A DNA stretch of 64,000 nucleotides from Bacillota bacterium (GTDB lineage: Bacteria; Bacillota; SHA-98; UBA4971): contig JACIXY010000005.1 in the NCBI GenBank assembly GCA_014360195.1, forward strand, positions 62,681 through 126,680, given 5' to 3'. Shown here in pieces: positions 29,030 to 37,355 of this stretch. The notes under the pieces are model-generated. The model worked only from the letters and a program-made list of their open reading frames with translations. It searched no databases and was not told the DNA's origin. The position numbers and the translations under genes are program-made. The stretch's first letter is position 1. Every line of letters starts with the position of its first letter.

Positions 29030-29082
29030 AAAATCAAGTAAGGATAACCAAAACGAAAACGGCCGATGAGGACCAGCCGATC

Positions 29083-29295
29083 CGCTTGAACGCTGAATTC
29101 CCTGTCATGGGAAGCGGGGGACCCAACTTTTGGGGCTAATCTCGGCGGTCGGTGCGGGCGGGCCGTGCGCCGGCGAGACAATGACGCTGTTTGTCTTGCA
29201 ATGTCTCTCCGGATGATGCGCGACGGCACCGCGGCGCGCCACCCGGGACGGGTCACACTCTTTCGATCCGAGCCCGTCAGCTAACCTCGCAAGCG
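29083..29295 (+). promoter_or_regulatory. c-di-AMP (ydaO/yuaA) riboswitch
   Basis: The conserved core is present in order. GCTGAATTCCC comes first, then GCGGGGGACCCAAC (29114-29127) and TTTTGGGGCTAATCT (29128-29142). After a variable arm (GAGACA/TGTCTC at 29174-29207) comes the 3' core GCCCGTCAGCTAACC (29272-29286). The ends pair as P1: CGCTTG at 29083-29088 with CAAGCG at 29290-29295. These match the ydaO/yuaA class, which binds two c-di-AMP molecules and usually turns expression off by termination. A terminator follows at 29370. Known targets are mostly potassium transport, osmolyte and cell-wall hydrolase genes; here the next gene is an opine-dehydrogenase-family gene. Confidence 0.9.
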
Positions 29296-29369
29296 TGGGA
29301 AGAGGAGGTGGGTTGGGTGGAAGTCATGCGACCGTGGCATGGTTTGGCCATGTCCGTCGACTGTGGCTT

Positions 29370-29407
29370 CACCCGGGGAGTACCCACCCTGGGTGTTTTC
29401 TTCCCTT
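29370..29407 (+). terminator. Riboswitch-associated intrinsic terminator
   Basis: Stem CACCCGGGG (29370-29378) / CCCTGGGTG (29387-29395) with one mismatch is followed by TTTTCTTCCCTTT. It lies 75 nt after the riboswitch P1 stem, suitable as its expression platform or as an end point for a short riboswitch RNA. Confidence 0.65.
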
Positions 29408-29801
29408 TCCCTCTGCCACTTCGTTGTCTTTCCTCAGCGGATGGTGCAAAGAGGCCGGTGTTCTCGTGAGGCGCAGGTAGCGCGGGGCGTCGAACCGGCG
29501 GTGCACGAGCTTTTCGGGGCCGCAGAGGACCGGGCCCTGGCCCCGCCTGGACTTCGCGCGCTGTTACGCGCCGGATGGCGAGCCGTGCCTTTGCCATGCT
29601 GAGCTTGGGATGGCCGGTTGAGCGCGAGGCATCTGAACTGCCCGGGCATTCTTCTGGACATCCGCAGGGTTCCAGGTGCTCGCCTGCATCTGGCGCGCCT
29701 TCCGCGTTCGCCGTGTCTGCTACATGCACCTCTGCTTCGGATGCGAAACCCTGCAACGAAGCGGCGTCTGGTCCCCGGCGAAAGAGCAGGGAGGGAACGA
29801 G
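29408..29801. other. Leader between riboswitch terminator and dehydrogenase gene
   Basis: About 390 bp with no convincing gene or promoter. Short frames are Ala/Arg/Pro-rich and look random. It could be a long leader or the scar of a lost gene that the riboswitch once controlled. Confidence 0.45.
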
Positions 29802-30902
29802 ATGAGGCTTGAAAGAGGGTTTTCGGTGCTGGGGGCAGGAAACGGTGGTCAGGCGATGGCCGGGCATCTGGCCCTCATGGGGTTTCCGGTGACGCTGTAC
29901 AGCCGGGACCGGCAGAAACTGGCGGAGCTTGAGCGTGCTGGTGGGCTCAAGCTCGATGGAGAAATCCAGGGCTTCGCGCGTGGCATCAAGTTAACAGCCT
30001 TGCCCGAGGAGGCCGCAGCCTTCGCGGACGTGCTCATGGTGGTGGTGCCTGCGTTCGCGCACCGGGACATAGCCCGGATGCTCGCGCCCCACCTTCATGA
30101 CGGGCACATCGTGGTCCTGAACCCCGGCCGCACGCTGGGGGCGATCGAGTTCGAGCACACCCTGCGACAGCACGGCTGCCTGGCGCGGGTCGTGGTTGCG
30201 GAGGCCCAGTCGCTCCTCTATGCGTGCAGGATCGTAGCTCCTGGCAGGATCCGGGTTTTCAGCGTCAAGCGTTCGGTGCCGGTTGCCGCGCTTCCTGCGT
30301 GGCGAACGATTGACGTCGTCCGCAGGCTGAGGCGCGCGTTTCCTCAGTTCGTTGCAGCATCCCACCTCCTCGAGACCGGGCTCGACAACATCGGGGCGAT
30401 CTTCCATCCGACCCCGACCATCCTCAATCTCGCCAGAATAGAGCAGGGCCAGTCCTTTGATTACTACCGCGATGGGATTAGCCCTGCCGTGGCGAGGGTA
30501 CTCACCCGTATGGACGAGGAGCGCCTCAGGGTGGCCCGTGGGCTTGGGATGGTCGCGAGGAGCGCCAGGGAGTGGCTTGCCGACGTGTACGGATCGTCTG
30601 GGCGCGACCTTCACGAGGCCATCATGAACACCAGGGCGTACGAAGGGATCAGAGCGCCTGGCGAGGTGAACACCCGCTATATCCTGGAGGACGTTCCGAC
30701 AGGGCTTGTCCCGATATCGTCCCTGGGAGAGATGGTCGGCGTTCCCACTCCCACGATGGACGCCGTGATCGAGCTCGCTTCGGCCATCACGGGGCAGGAC
30801 TTCCGGGCCTCCGGGCGTTCCCTTCGGAACCTCGGGCTTGACGGGATGGACGTTGGGGACCTCCATAGGTTCATCCTCGAAGGAAGGGAGGCGGTGGCAT
30901 GA
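29802..30902 (+). CDS. NAD/NADP octopine/nopaline dehydrogenase-family protein
   Basis: 366 residues. A Rossmann domain at the N-terminus carries VLGAGNGGQAMAGHLA; the C-terminal helical octopine-dehydrogenase domain follows (LETGLDNIGAIFHPTPTILN, with the His and Asn expected in the active site). The family reductively joins an amino acid and a 2-oxo acid or runs the reverse reaction. ATG 29802 follows GGGAGGG; the frame is open further upstream but without protein character. Its stop overlaps the next gene by four bases (ATGA), so the pair is coupled. Substrate unknown. Confidence 0.88.
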   Translation: MRLERGFSVLGAGNGGQAMAGHLALMGFPVTLYSRDRQKLAELERAGGLKLDGEIQGFARGIKLTALPEEAAAFADVLMVVVPAFAHRDIARMLAPHLHDGHIVVLNPGRTLGAIEFEHTLRQHGCLARVVVAEAQSLLYACRIVAPGRIRVFSVKRSVPVAALPAWRTIDVVRRLRRAFPQFVAASHLLETGLDNIGAIFHPTPTILNLARIEQGQSFDYYRDGISPAVARVLTRMDEERLRVARGLGMVARSAREWLADVYGSSGRDLHEAIMNTRAYEGIRAPGEVNTRYILEDVPTGLVPISSLGEMVGVPTPTMDAVIELASAITGQDFRASGRSLRNLGLDGMDVGDLHRFILEGREAVA

Positions 30903-32614
30903 CGCGCAAGCGAAAGATTATCGGTGCAGCGATCGGCGACTGCGTTCACGTTGCAGGCGTGTACAACTTCCTCAGGCTTGCTGAGTCCCAGGGCTACGAG
31001 ACTGTGTTTCTCGGGCCGGCGGTGTCCGTTGAGAGGCTCGTCAACGCGATAAAGCAGGAGGACCCGCTCATCGTGGGGGTAAGTTACAGGCTGACGCCCG
31101 AGGCCGCCGAGAGGCTGTTTTCGGAGCTCAAAGAGACGCTATCGCGGGAAGGGCTTCTCGGGCGCAGGTTCGTCTTCGGGGGCACTCCGCCTGTGGCGCG
31201 AGTGGCTGAGCCCACGGGCCTTTTCGAGCGCGTCTTCGACGGCAGCGAAGACGATGAGGCCACTATCGGCTACCTCCGCAGCGGCGGTGCGGGGGCCACG
31301 GGAGCGTCCACGAGCGGGGCAGCGTCCGCGACCGGTGCCGGCGGGCTCTGGCCTGACAGCCTCGTCGAGCGCATTATGACAAAGCACCCTTACCCGCTCA
31401 TCCGTCACCACTTCGGCCTGCCCTCGCTTGCGGCGACCATCGAGGGCGCGAGGGAGCTTGCCGAGTCAAGGCTTCTGGATGTGATATCCATCGGCCCGGA
31501 CCAGAACGCTCAGGAGAGCTTCTTTAGGCCGGAGGAAATGGACCCTGGCCAGGACGGCGCGGGCGGAGTGCCCGTGAGGAGCGCGGACGATTTCAGACGG
31601 CTCTACGAAGCATCGCGGACGGGCAACTACCCGCTCATGCGCTCGTACAGCGGGACGCGGGACCAGATCCGCATGGCGAAGATGCTGAAGGAGACAATCA
31701 ACCTCGCCTGGGGCGCGGTGCCTCTCTTCTGGTACAACGTGCTTGACGGTCGTAGCTCGAGGATGCTGGAAGACTCCATAGCCGAGGCTCAGCGGGCGAT
31801 GGCGTGGCACGCGAACAACGGTATCCCGGTGGAAGTGAACGAGGCGCACCACTGGAGCCTGAGGGACGCTCCGGACAGCGTGGCCGTTGCGGCCGCGTAT
31901 CTTGCTGCATACAACGCGAAAGCGGCCGGGGTGCGCGACTATGTGGCGCAGTTCATGTTCAACACGCCTCCGTCCACGTCGCCTGCCATGGATGTGGCGA
32001 AGATGCTGGCCAAGCTCGAGCTCATGTCCTCCCTCGAGGACGAGGGCTTTCGCATCTGGCGCCAGACGCGGACGGGGCTCCTCAGCTATCCCACGGACCT
32101 CGACGTAGCCAAGGGCCAGCTCGGGTCGTCGGTGCTCGTGCAGATGGCCCTGAGACCTCACATCGTGCACGTGGTGTCGTTCGTGGAGGCTGACCACGCG
32201 GCCACACCCGCGGACATCATCGATGCAGTCAAGATCGCCCGCGGCGCGATCCGGCAGGGCCTTCTCGGGCTGCCCGACATGGCGAGCGACCCGAGGGTTG
32301 CGGCGCGCAAGGACGAGCTTGTGGCTGAGGCGCGGGTGATCCTGGATGCCATCCGCGAGATCGCAAGGCCGGGCTGCAACGACCCGTGGACCGACCCGGT
32401 TACCCTTGGCAGAGCCGTCAGAACCGGGCTTCTCGACGCGCCCCACCTCGCCGGAAATCCGGTCGCGCGCGGCAAGGTGGTCACGAGGATGGTCGATGGC
32501 GCGTGCCGGGCGTGGGACCCGGGTTCCGACACCGTGCTCGATGAGAGGGACAGAGTCCGAAGACTGCTTGCGGAGGCGGCGAATGGCGTTGAAGTGGGCG
32601 GCTATTCTAAGTGA
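30899..32614 (+). CDS. B12-binding-domain protein with mutase-like C-terminal domain
   Basis: 571 residues. The first 120 residues look like a cobalamin-binding Rossmann domain. GDCVHVAGVYNFL stands where DxHxxG is expected, VGVSYRLTP replaces the SxL motif, and FVFGGTPP gives the final GG. The Asp is one residue further from His than usual, so cobalt coordination may differ. A low-complexity Gly/Ala/Ser/Thr insert (about 131-150) leads to a roughly 400-residue domain resembling the catalytic barrel of glutamate mutase E-type proteins (DVISIGPDQNAQESFFRPEEMD, GIPVEVNEAHHWSLRD). The family reaction is unknown to me. The stop TGA (32612-32614) lies inside a dispersed repeat. Confidence 0.75.
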   Translation: MTRKRKIIGAAIGDCVHVAGVYNFLRLAESQGYETVFLGPAVSVERLVNAIKQEDPLIVGVSYRLTPEAAERLFSELKETLSREGLLGRRFVFGGTPPVARVAEPTGLFERVFDGSEDDEATIGYLRSGGAGATGASTSGAASATGAGGLWPDSLVERIMTKHPYPLIRHHFGLPSLAATIEGARELAESRLLDVISIGPDQNAQESFFRPEEMDPGQDGAGGVPVRSADDFRRLYEASRTGNYPLMRSYSGTRDQIRMAKMLKETINLAWGAVPLFWYNVLDGRSSRMLEDSIAEAQRAMAWHANNGIPVEVNEAHHWSLRDAPDSVAVAAAYLAAYNAKAAGVRDYVAQFMFNTPPSTSPAMDVAKMLAKLELMSSLEDEGFRIWRQTRTGLLSYPTDLDVAKGQLGSSVLVQMALRPHIVHVVSFVEADHAATPADIIDAVKIARGAIRQGLLGLPDMASDPRVAARKDELVAEARVILDAIREIARPGCNDPWTDPVTLGRAVRTGLLDAPHLAGNPVARGKVVTRMVDGACRAWDPGSDTVLDERDRVRRLLAEAANGVEVGGYSK

Positions 32615-32698
32615 GGGGGGAAACGCTCCCGACTTCTGTAAGGGGTTGCCGGTGACTCAAAGGGAGGGCGCGCCGGAAGCGGCGCGCCCGGTGTTGCA
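32608..32698 (+). repeat. Dispersed palindromic repeat, left half with new hairpin (copy 5)
   Basis: TAAGTGAGGGGG, a CTCCC segment and GGTTGCCGGTGACTCAAAGGG match the family. After the left inner arm comes a perfect 9 bp hairpin, GGGCGCGCC (32666-32674) / GGCGCGCCC (32681-32689), not found in other copies. It supplies the stop codon of the B12-domain gene. Confidence 0.8.
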
Positions 32699-32832
32699 CA
32701 TGGGGAAATCTGGGTTTATCATATGAGTGTGTGGGTCCTCAGGATCCACCGGTACTCAGTAAGTCGTTGATTCCTCGGTCCCCGTTCGAGTGCTGCTGAC
32801 CAGGTTGAGATGGGGCAGGCGGGGTGTATCGA

Positions 32833-33195
32833 ATGAGAGAGACGGGCGGCGGGGCGTGGAAGTCGAAGGAATTGGCAGATCTCATCCTCCGCAGCCGTGC
32901 CAGGAAGCTTGCGCGACTCAGGAAGGACGCCGAAGCACGTGCGAGGAGGATAGCAGAGTTGCTCAAGGGCGAGTACGGGGCGTCCAGGGTCGTCCTATAT
33001 GGCTCACTTGTGGAGGGCGGGTTTCACGAGGGGTCTGACATCGACCTGCTCGTCGAGGGCTTCAAGGGACCATTCTGGGAGATGTATTCACGGGCGGATA
33101 GACTGGCAGGCCCGTTTCAGTTGGGTATCGTGTGTGTCGAGGACGCGTGCGCCTCGCTCCTGGAACACGTGCGCGAGAAGGGGGTAGTCATGTGA
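32833..33195 (+). CDS. MNT-type nucleotidyltransferase (antitoxin-like)
   Basis: 120 residues with the minimal nucleotidyltransferase motif YGSLVEGGFHEGSDIDLLVEG: the GS pair and the two catalytic aspartates. MNT proteins pair with HEPN ribonucleases, which they silence, in some systems by adding AMP to the toxin. ATG 32833 follows GGCGGGG. The stop overlaps the start of the HEPN gene by four bases (GTGA). Confidence 0.88.
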   Translation: MRETGGGAWKSKELADLILRSRARKLARLRKDAEARARRIAELLKGEYGASRVVLYGSLVEGGFHEGSDIDLLVEGFKGPFWEMYSRADRLAGPFQLGIVCVEDACASLLEHVREKGVVM

Positions 33196-33722
33196 AACCA
33201 GAGGAGTATCTCCTGGTGGAGGCCAGGATAAGGCGGGAACGGGAGAACCTTTCACGAGTCCTGGGGGAGTTGGAGAAGCATGGCCTCTACCCCGAAGTGA
33301 GGTCTACCCAGATCGGCGGATTCCACCTTAGCGACGACGAGGCTCTGAGAATCCTGGGCTCGATCTTGAGTGACTTCTATACGTTCTTTGAGAACATGGC
33401 GAAGAGCGTTGCGTCGCGCCTTGACAGAAGCATGCCATCAGGCGATGAATGGCACAAGGAGCTACTGACACAAATGACCCTCGCGATCCCGGGCCTTCGA
33501 CCGAGCCTGATATCGGCCGCGACGGCGCGGCTGATGGAACCCTACCGGGGGTTCAGACATGTGTTTAGAAACCTGTATGGCTTTCAGCTTAACCCCGGGA
33601 GAGTCCTCGATCTGGTACGGGGTCTGCCGGAAGCGGTCGCGGCCCTTGACAGAGATCTGGAGCGTTTCATGCGAGAGATGAGAACGGCGCTTGAGCGTGA
33701 GGACGCACAGGATCAGACGTGA
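33192..33722 (+). CDS. HEPN (HepT-like) ribonuclease toxin-like protein
   Basis: 176 residues, all helical in character, with EPYRGFRHVFRNLYGF holding the Arg...His/Tyr pattern of HEPN RNases. Size and coupling with the MNT gene fit an MNT/HEPN toxin-antitoxin pair. GTG 33192 has AAGGGGG eight bases upstream. Whether the pair is active as toxin and antitoxin cannot be told from sequence. Confidence 0.82.
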   Translation: MKPEEYLLVEARIRRERENLSRVLGELEKHGLYPEVRSTQIGGFHLSDDEALRILGSILSDFYTFFENMAKSVASRLDRSMPSGDEWHKELLTQMTLAIPGLRPSLISAATARLMEPYRGFRHVFRNLYGFQLNPGRVLDLVRGLPEAVAALDRDLERFMREMRTALEREDAQDQT

Positions 33723-33912
33723 GGAGCTCCGATGAGCGCGTGGTGAGTCCGCGTCCTTTCCATCGTGACGAGCGGGTTCCCACGCAGCACCTTGTGTGCG
33801 AGCCGTCCCTTCAGCCTTCACGAGAGGTGCGGCTCTCTGCCTGCTGGACTACTGTCACTACCTTTCACAGGCCCCGGTGCCCGTTGACAGCGGGATCCGC
33901 CCGTAATGTGAG

Positions 33913-33937
33913 TTATCCGCAATGCAAGTTATCCACA
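33913..33937 (+). promoter_or_regulatory. Two DnaA boxes upstream of nrdJ
   Basis: TTATCCGCA (33913-33921, one mismatch) and TTATCCACA (33929-33937, perfect consensus) lie in the same orientation 16 bp apart. DnaA is known to act at nrd promoters in E. coli; here it could tie reductase expression to replication. Too few boxes and no AT-rich unwinding element for an origin. Confidence 0.65.
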
Positions 33938-33941
33938 AGGA

Positions 33942-33989
33942 AACCTACATGTTGTGTGGAATGCTAGATCTACCCACTATATATCGATT
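33942..33989 (+). promoter_or_regulatory. Tandem NrdR boxes upstream of nrdJ
   Basis: Two 16-mers, at 33942-33957 (ending TTGTGT) and 33974-33989 (containing CACTATATAT), each match the NrdR consensus ACACWATATWTWGTGT at 12 of 16 positions. They are 32 bp apart start to start, about three helical turns, the spacing usual for NrdR pairs. NrdR represses reductase genes according to nucleotide (ATP/dATP) levels. Confidence 0.7.
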
Positions 33990-34159
33990 CGCTAAATCGA
34001 CAGACATGCGACCGTCCGGCACGTAGGAATCCCGCTGCCTGTTTGGGTTCCTGCTGCCGTCCATGTGGACCGGGAGCCATCTCGCGGTGACAGACGGCAA
34101 CGTGTCACCACGAGCCATGTGGTGGCTGCCGGATGGTAGGCTTTGCGGGAGGGGTTGGC
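33990..34159 (+). other. Structured 5' leader of nrdJ
   Basis: Two hairpins are visible: AGGAATCC/GGGTTCCT (about 34026-34054) and GGTGACA/TGTCACC (about 34086-34109). I see no cobalamin-riboswitch B12 box. Function unknown. Confidence 0.4.
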
Positions 34160-37006
34160 GTGAGGTTGTGTTTGGCTTTGCCGGAGCCGCGGCTGTCCAA
34201 CAACGCAATGGCCGTCCTTGAGAGCCGGTATCTCAAAAAGGACGAGGCGGGCAGGGTGGTTGAGACTCCGAAGGAGATGTTCTGGCGCGTTGCGAAGAAC
34301 ATCGCGCTCATGGACGCCCTCTACGATCCGCAGGTATACAGGCAGCCCGAGGACGAACTCGCGGAGTCACCCATGAGCGCCGTGGATTCGGAGGCTGCGC
34401 AGAAAGAGGCGGGACGGCGCAGCTCCGAGGAGTGGGAGTGGGGGGCGCCGGCCGAGAGCGCTGGTATGGGCCACGAGGTCACGAAGGATGCTGGGGGCGG
34501 CGCCTTCATGTCGGACCTGACGCGGTGGGACTGGGCGGCGCTGAGGCATGCATTCGAGGACATGGTCGCACGCGGCCTCATCGCTGTGTCCTGGGATGAG
34601 ATCGAGCGGGTCGTGGCGCGCTCCTCGCGGTCGCTGGCCAGGACGGCCGTGGCGTTTTACAACCTCATGGCCGAGGGCAAGTTCATGCCCAACTCGCCTG
34701 CGCTCAGCAATGCCGGGCGGGAGCTTCAGCAGCTTTCAGCGTGTTTCGTGCTTCCCATCGAGGACTCCATGGTGAGCATATTCGATACGCTCAAGCACGC
34801 AGCGCTTATCCACCAGTCGGGCGGCGGCACCGGCTTTTCCTTCAGCAGGCTGCGCCCGAAGAATGACGTGGTGAGGACCACGGGCGGGGTCGCGTCCGGG
34901 CCGGTGTCGTTCATGAAGGTCTTCAACGCCGCCACCGAGGCCGTGAAGCAGGGCGGCGTGAGGCGCGGGGCCAACATGGGCATCCTCCGGGTCGACCACC
35001 CTGACATCCTGGAGTTCATCACCGTGAAGAACGACCCCGGCCAGGTCACGAACTTCAACATCTCGGTAGCGCTCACCAGCAAGTTCATGGAGGCTCTCGA
35101 ACACGATGACGAGTATGAGCTTGTGAACCCGCGCAGCGGCGAGGTGACGGGGCGTCTCAGGGCGCGGGAGGTCTTCGACCTCATTGTCGAGTGCGCGTGG
35201 CGCACGGGCGAGCCGGGCATCATCTTCATCGACCGGCTCAACGAGTTCAATCCCACCCCGAATGTGGGGATGTACGAGGCCACCAATCCCTGCGGGGAGC
35301 AGATGTTGCTTCCTTACGAGGCATGCAACCTCGGTTCCATCAATGTGGCCAAGTTCGTTACAAAGCGCGATAGCTGCGGGGAAGCTGGGCGCGGGGCCGA
35401 AGTCGAGCCCGGCACCGAACCCGGCGCCGAGGCCAGTGTTGATGCTAATGTCAACGCTCACTATGGCGCCGCCGTCGGTTTCGACGCTGACGGCGGCGAC
35501 AGCGGCACGAAGCGTGGGTGTGGTGGTTCGTCCATCGACTCAGGTTCGTCCATCGACTGGGACGAGCTGCGCGAGACGGTCCGCACGGCGATGCACTTTC
35601 TGGATAACATGATCGACGCAAGCCGCTATCCCCTGCCCGAGATCGAGGCCATGCACAAGGGCAACCGCAAGGTCGGGCTTGGAGTGATGGGCTGGGCGGA
35701 TTTCCTCGCGAAGGTGGGCGTCCCATACGATTCTGACGAGGCGGTCGCTCTGGCTGAGGAGGTTATGAGCTTCATCCTGGAAGAAAGCCGCAAGGCTTCC
35801 GTCGAGCTGGCGCGGCATCGCGGCGTGTTTCCGAACTGGAAGGGGAGCAGGCGCGAGGAGCAGGGTCTTCGAGTGCGCAATGCCACCACCACGACGATCG
35901 CGCCGACGGGGACCATCAGCATCATCGCGGGGGCGTCGTCGGGCATAGAGCCGTTCTTCAGCCTCGCGTTCACAAGGCACGTCCTGGACCGTAAGGAGCT
36001 TGTCGAGGTGAACCCCGTGCTCGAAGCCCAGGCGAAGGAGCTTGGGATCTACACGCCGGAGCTGATGGAGGAGATAGCCTCCCGTGGCACGCTGGCAGGC
36101 ATCGCGGGCATCCCGGACGAGTTTCGGCGCGCCTTTGTGACCGCCCACGAGATCGAACCGGCGTGGCACGTGAGGATGCAGGCCGCGTTCCAGAGATACA
36201 CGGACAACGCCGTCTCCAAGACCGTCAACTTCCCCCACGATGCCACACGCGAAGACGTCGAGGAGGTCTTCCGCCTCGCGTACGAGCTGGGCTGTAAGGG
36301 GGTGACCGTTTACCGGGACGGGAGCCGCGAGGAGCAGGTGCTCACCGTCGGGGCGAAGAAGGGCGCGACCCAAGGCGAAGGCGGCGCCCGCGGCCTCCGG
36401 CCGGGCCCCGGGGCGGTCGAGGTCGCGCGGACAGGCGTTGTAGAGAAGGACAAGGGGGCCGCAGGCCAGCGCATCAACGGCGTATGGGGGAAGATTCGCC
36501 CGATAGATAGGCCCGACAGGCTGGAAGGATTCACCGATGTCAAGGCGACGCCCCTCGGGAAGCTCTTCCTCACCCTCAATACCGTGAAATGCCACCCCAT
36601 CGAGCTGTTTGCGCAGATAGGGAAGGCGGGCAGCGACGTCGCGGCGTTCACCGAGGCCATAGCGAGGCTCGTGTCCATCGCGCTGCGCTCCGGGGTCGAC
36701 CCGCAGGAGATCGCTGACCAGCTTGTGGGCATCGGGGGTTCGCGAAGCATCGGGTTCGGCCCCAACAGGGTGCGGTCGGTCCCGGACGCCATCGGACGGT
36801 TCCTGGACGATTACCTGCGAGAGCTGCGCGGCGAGGCAGGGGAGCGACACGAGCTGGGCGGGCTGACAGGCGAGGCGGCCGCCTCTGCCGGCGACGAGGC
36901 TGCCTCGGCCAAGCTCTTCAGCCTGTGCCCGTCATGCGGCACGTGGAACCTGGTGCACATGGAAGGCTGCCTCAAGTGCATGGCGTGCGGGTACAGCGAA
37001 TGCTGA
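34160..37006 (+). CDS. nrdJ: Adenosylcobalamin-dependent (class II) ribonucleoside-diphosphate reductase
   Basis: Makes deoxyribonucleotides with a thiyl radical generated from adenosylcobalamin, so works with or without oxygen. 948 residues. The start region (RLSNNAMAVLESRYLKKDEAG) is followed by the barrel with ATNPCGEQMLLPYEACNLGS (Cys378, Glu380). The C-terminal part has a TSCPD domain (TPLGKLFLTLNTVKCHPIELF) and a Cys-rich tail (CPSCGT, CLKCMACGYSEC) able to bind zinc or reduce the active site. A low-complexity insert of about 65 residues (about 411-475) interrupts the barrel. GTG 34160 follows GGGAGGGG. The upstream NrdR and DnaA sites suggest control by nucleotide level and replication. 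Confidence 0.95.
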   Translation: MRLCLALPEPRLSNNAMAVLESRYLKKDEAGRVVETPKEMFWRVAKNIALMDALYDPQVYRQPEDELAESPMSAVDSEAAQKEAGRRSSEEWEWGAPAESAGMGHEVTKDAGGGAFMSDLTRWDWAALRHAFEDMVARGLIAVSWDEIERVVARSSRSLARTAVAFYNLMAEGKFMPNSPALSNAGRELQQLSACFVLPIEDSMVSIFDTLKHAALIHQSGGGTGFSFSRLRPKNDVVRTTGGVASGPVSFMKVFNAATEAVKQGGVRRGANMGILRVDHPDILEFITVKNDPGQVTNFNISVALTSKFMEALEHDDEYELVNPRSGEVTGRLRAREVFDLIVECAWRTGEPGIIFIDRLNEFNPTPNVGMYEATNPCGEQMLLPYEACNLGSINVAKFVTKRDSCGEAGRGAEVEPGTEPGAEASVDANVNAHYGAAVGFDADGGDSGTKRGCGGSSIDSGSSIDWDELRETVRTAMHFLDNMIDASRYPLPEIEAMHKGNRKVGLGVMGWADFLAKVGVPYDSDEAVALAEEVMSFILEESRKASVELARHRGVFPNWKGSRREEQGLRVRNATTTTIAPTGTISIIAGASSGIEPFFSLAFTRHVLDRKELVEVNPVLEAQAKELGIYTPELMEEIASRGTLAGIAGIPDEFRRAFVTAHEIEPAWHVRMQAAFQRYTDNAVSKTVNFPHDATREDVEEVFRLAYELGCKGVTVYRDGSREEQVLTVGAKKGATQGEGGARGLRPGPGAVEVARTGVVEKDKGAAGQRINGVWGKIRPIDRPDRLEGFTDVKATPLGKLFLTLNTVKCHPIELFAQIGKAGSDVAAFTEAIARLVSIALRSGVDPQEIADQLVGIGGSRSIGFGPNRVRSVPDAIGRFLDDYLRELRGEAGERHELGGLTGEAAASAGDEAASAKLFSLCPSCGTWNLVHMEGCLKCMACGYSEC

Positions 37007-37028
37007 ACGTGGGTTCAGAAGTCCGCAC

Positions 37029-37152
37029 TAAGCGAGGGTGCAGAAATGCTCCCGACTTTTGGGAGGGGTCGCTGGTAACTCAAAGAGAGAGTGCAACACC
37101 GGCAACCCGGCAATTACTGCCAGAGGGGTGAGAACTAACGCACCCTGACTTA
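37029..37152 (+). repeat. Dispersed palindromic repeat, intact 124 bp (copy 6)
   Basis: It runs from TAAGCGAGGGTGCAG to GCACCCTGACTTA, 22 bp after the nrdJ stop. The right inner arm CACCGGCAACC is intact; the left is GGTCGCTGGTA with three changes. The remaining 200 bp to the next gene hold nothing I recognise. Confidence 0.9.
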
Positions 37153-37355
37153 GCGCTACTCCGGCGCATAGGGAGCTGTACGGCATCCTTCACTCCGAGA
37201 CGGGTGACGCGCCTCGCCGACACGGCAAGCTGCTCCAGCCGAGGATGGCCGCTGACTCTATCGCGCAGACGGCTGTCCCTGCCCACTGGGATCCGCTTGA
37301 GCTCGTGAGACGTGCTGTCGGGCCTGCCTTCGCGTCACAAGTGTGGGATACGAGC

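Noticed and set aside
29083..29295. Cobalamin riboswitch, given the B12-domain gene downstream
   Set aside because: The B12 box is absent, while the ydaO/yuaA core segments and P1 pairing are all present.
29277..29867. 196-codon minus-strand frame after the riboswitch
   Set aside because: Pro/Arg/Ser-rich composition and overlap with the riboswitch terminator and the dehydrogenase start; no recognisable domain or ribosome site.
33913..33989. Possible replication origin from DnaA boxes
   Set aside because: Only two boxes, no AT-rich unwinding region, and no dnaA or dnaN nearby; regulation of nrdJ explains them better.
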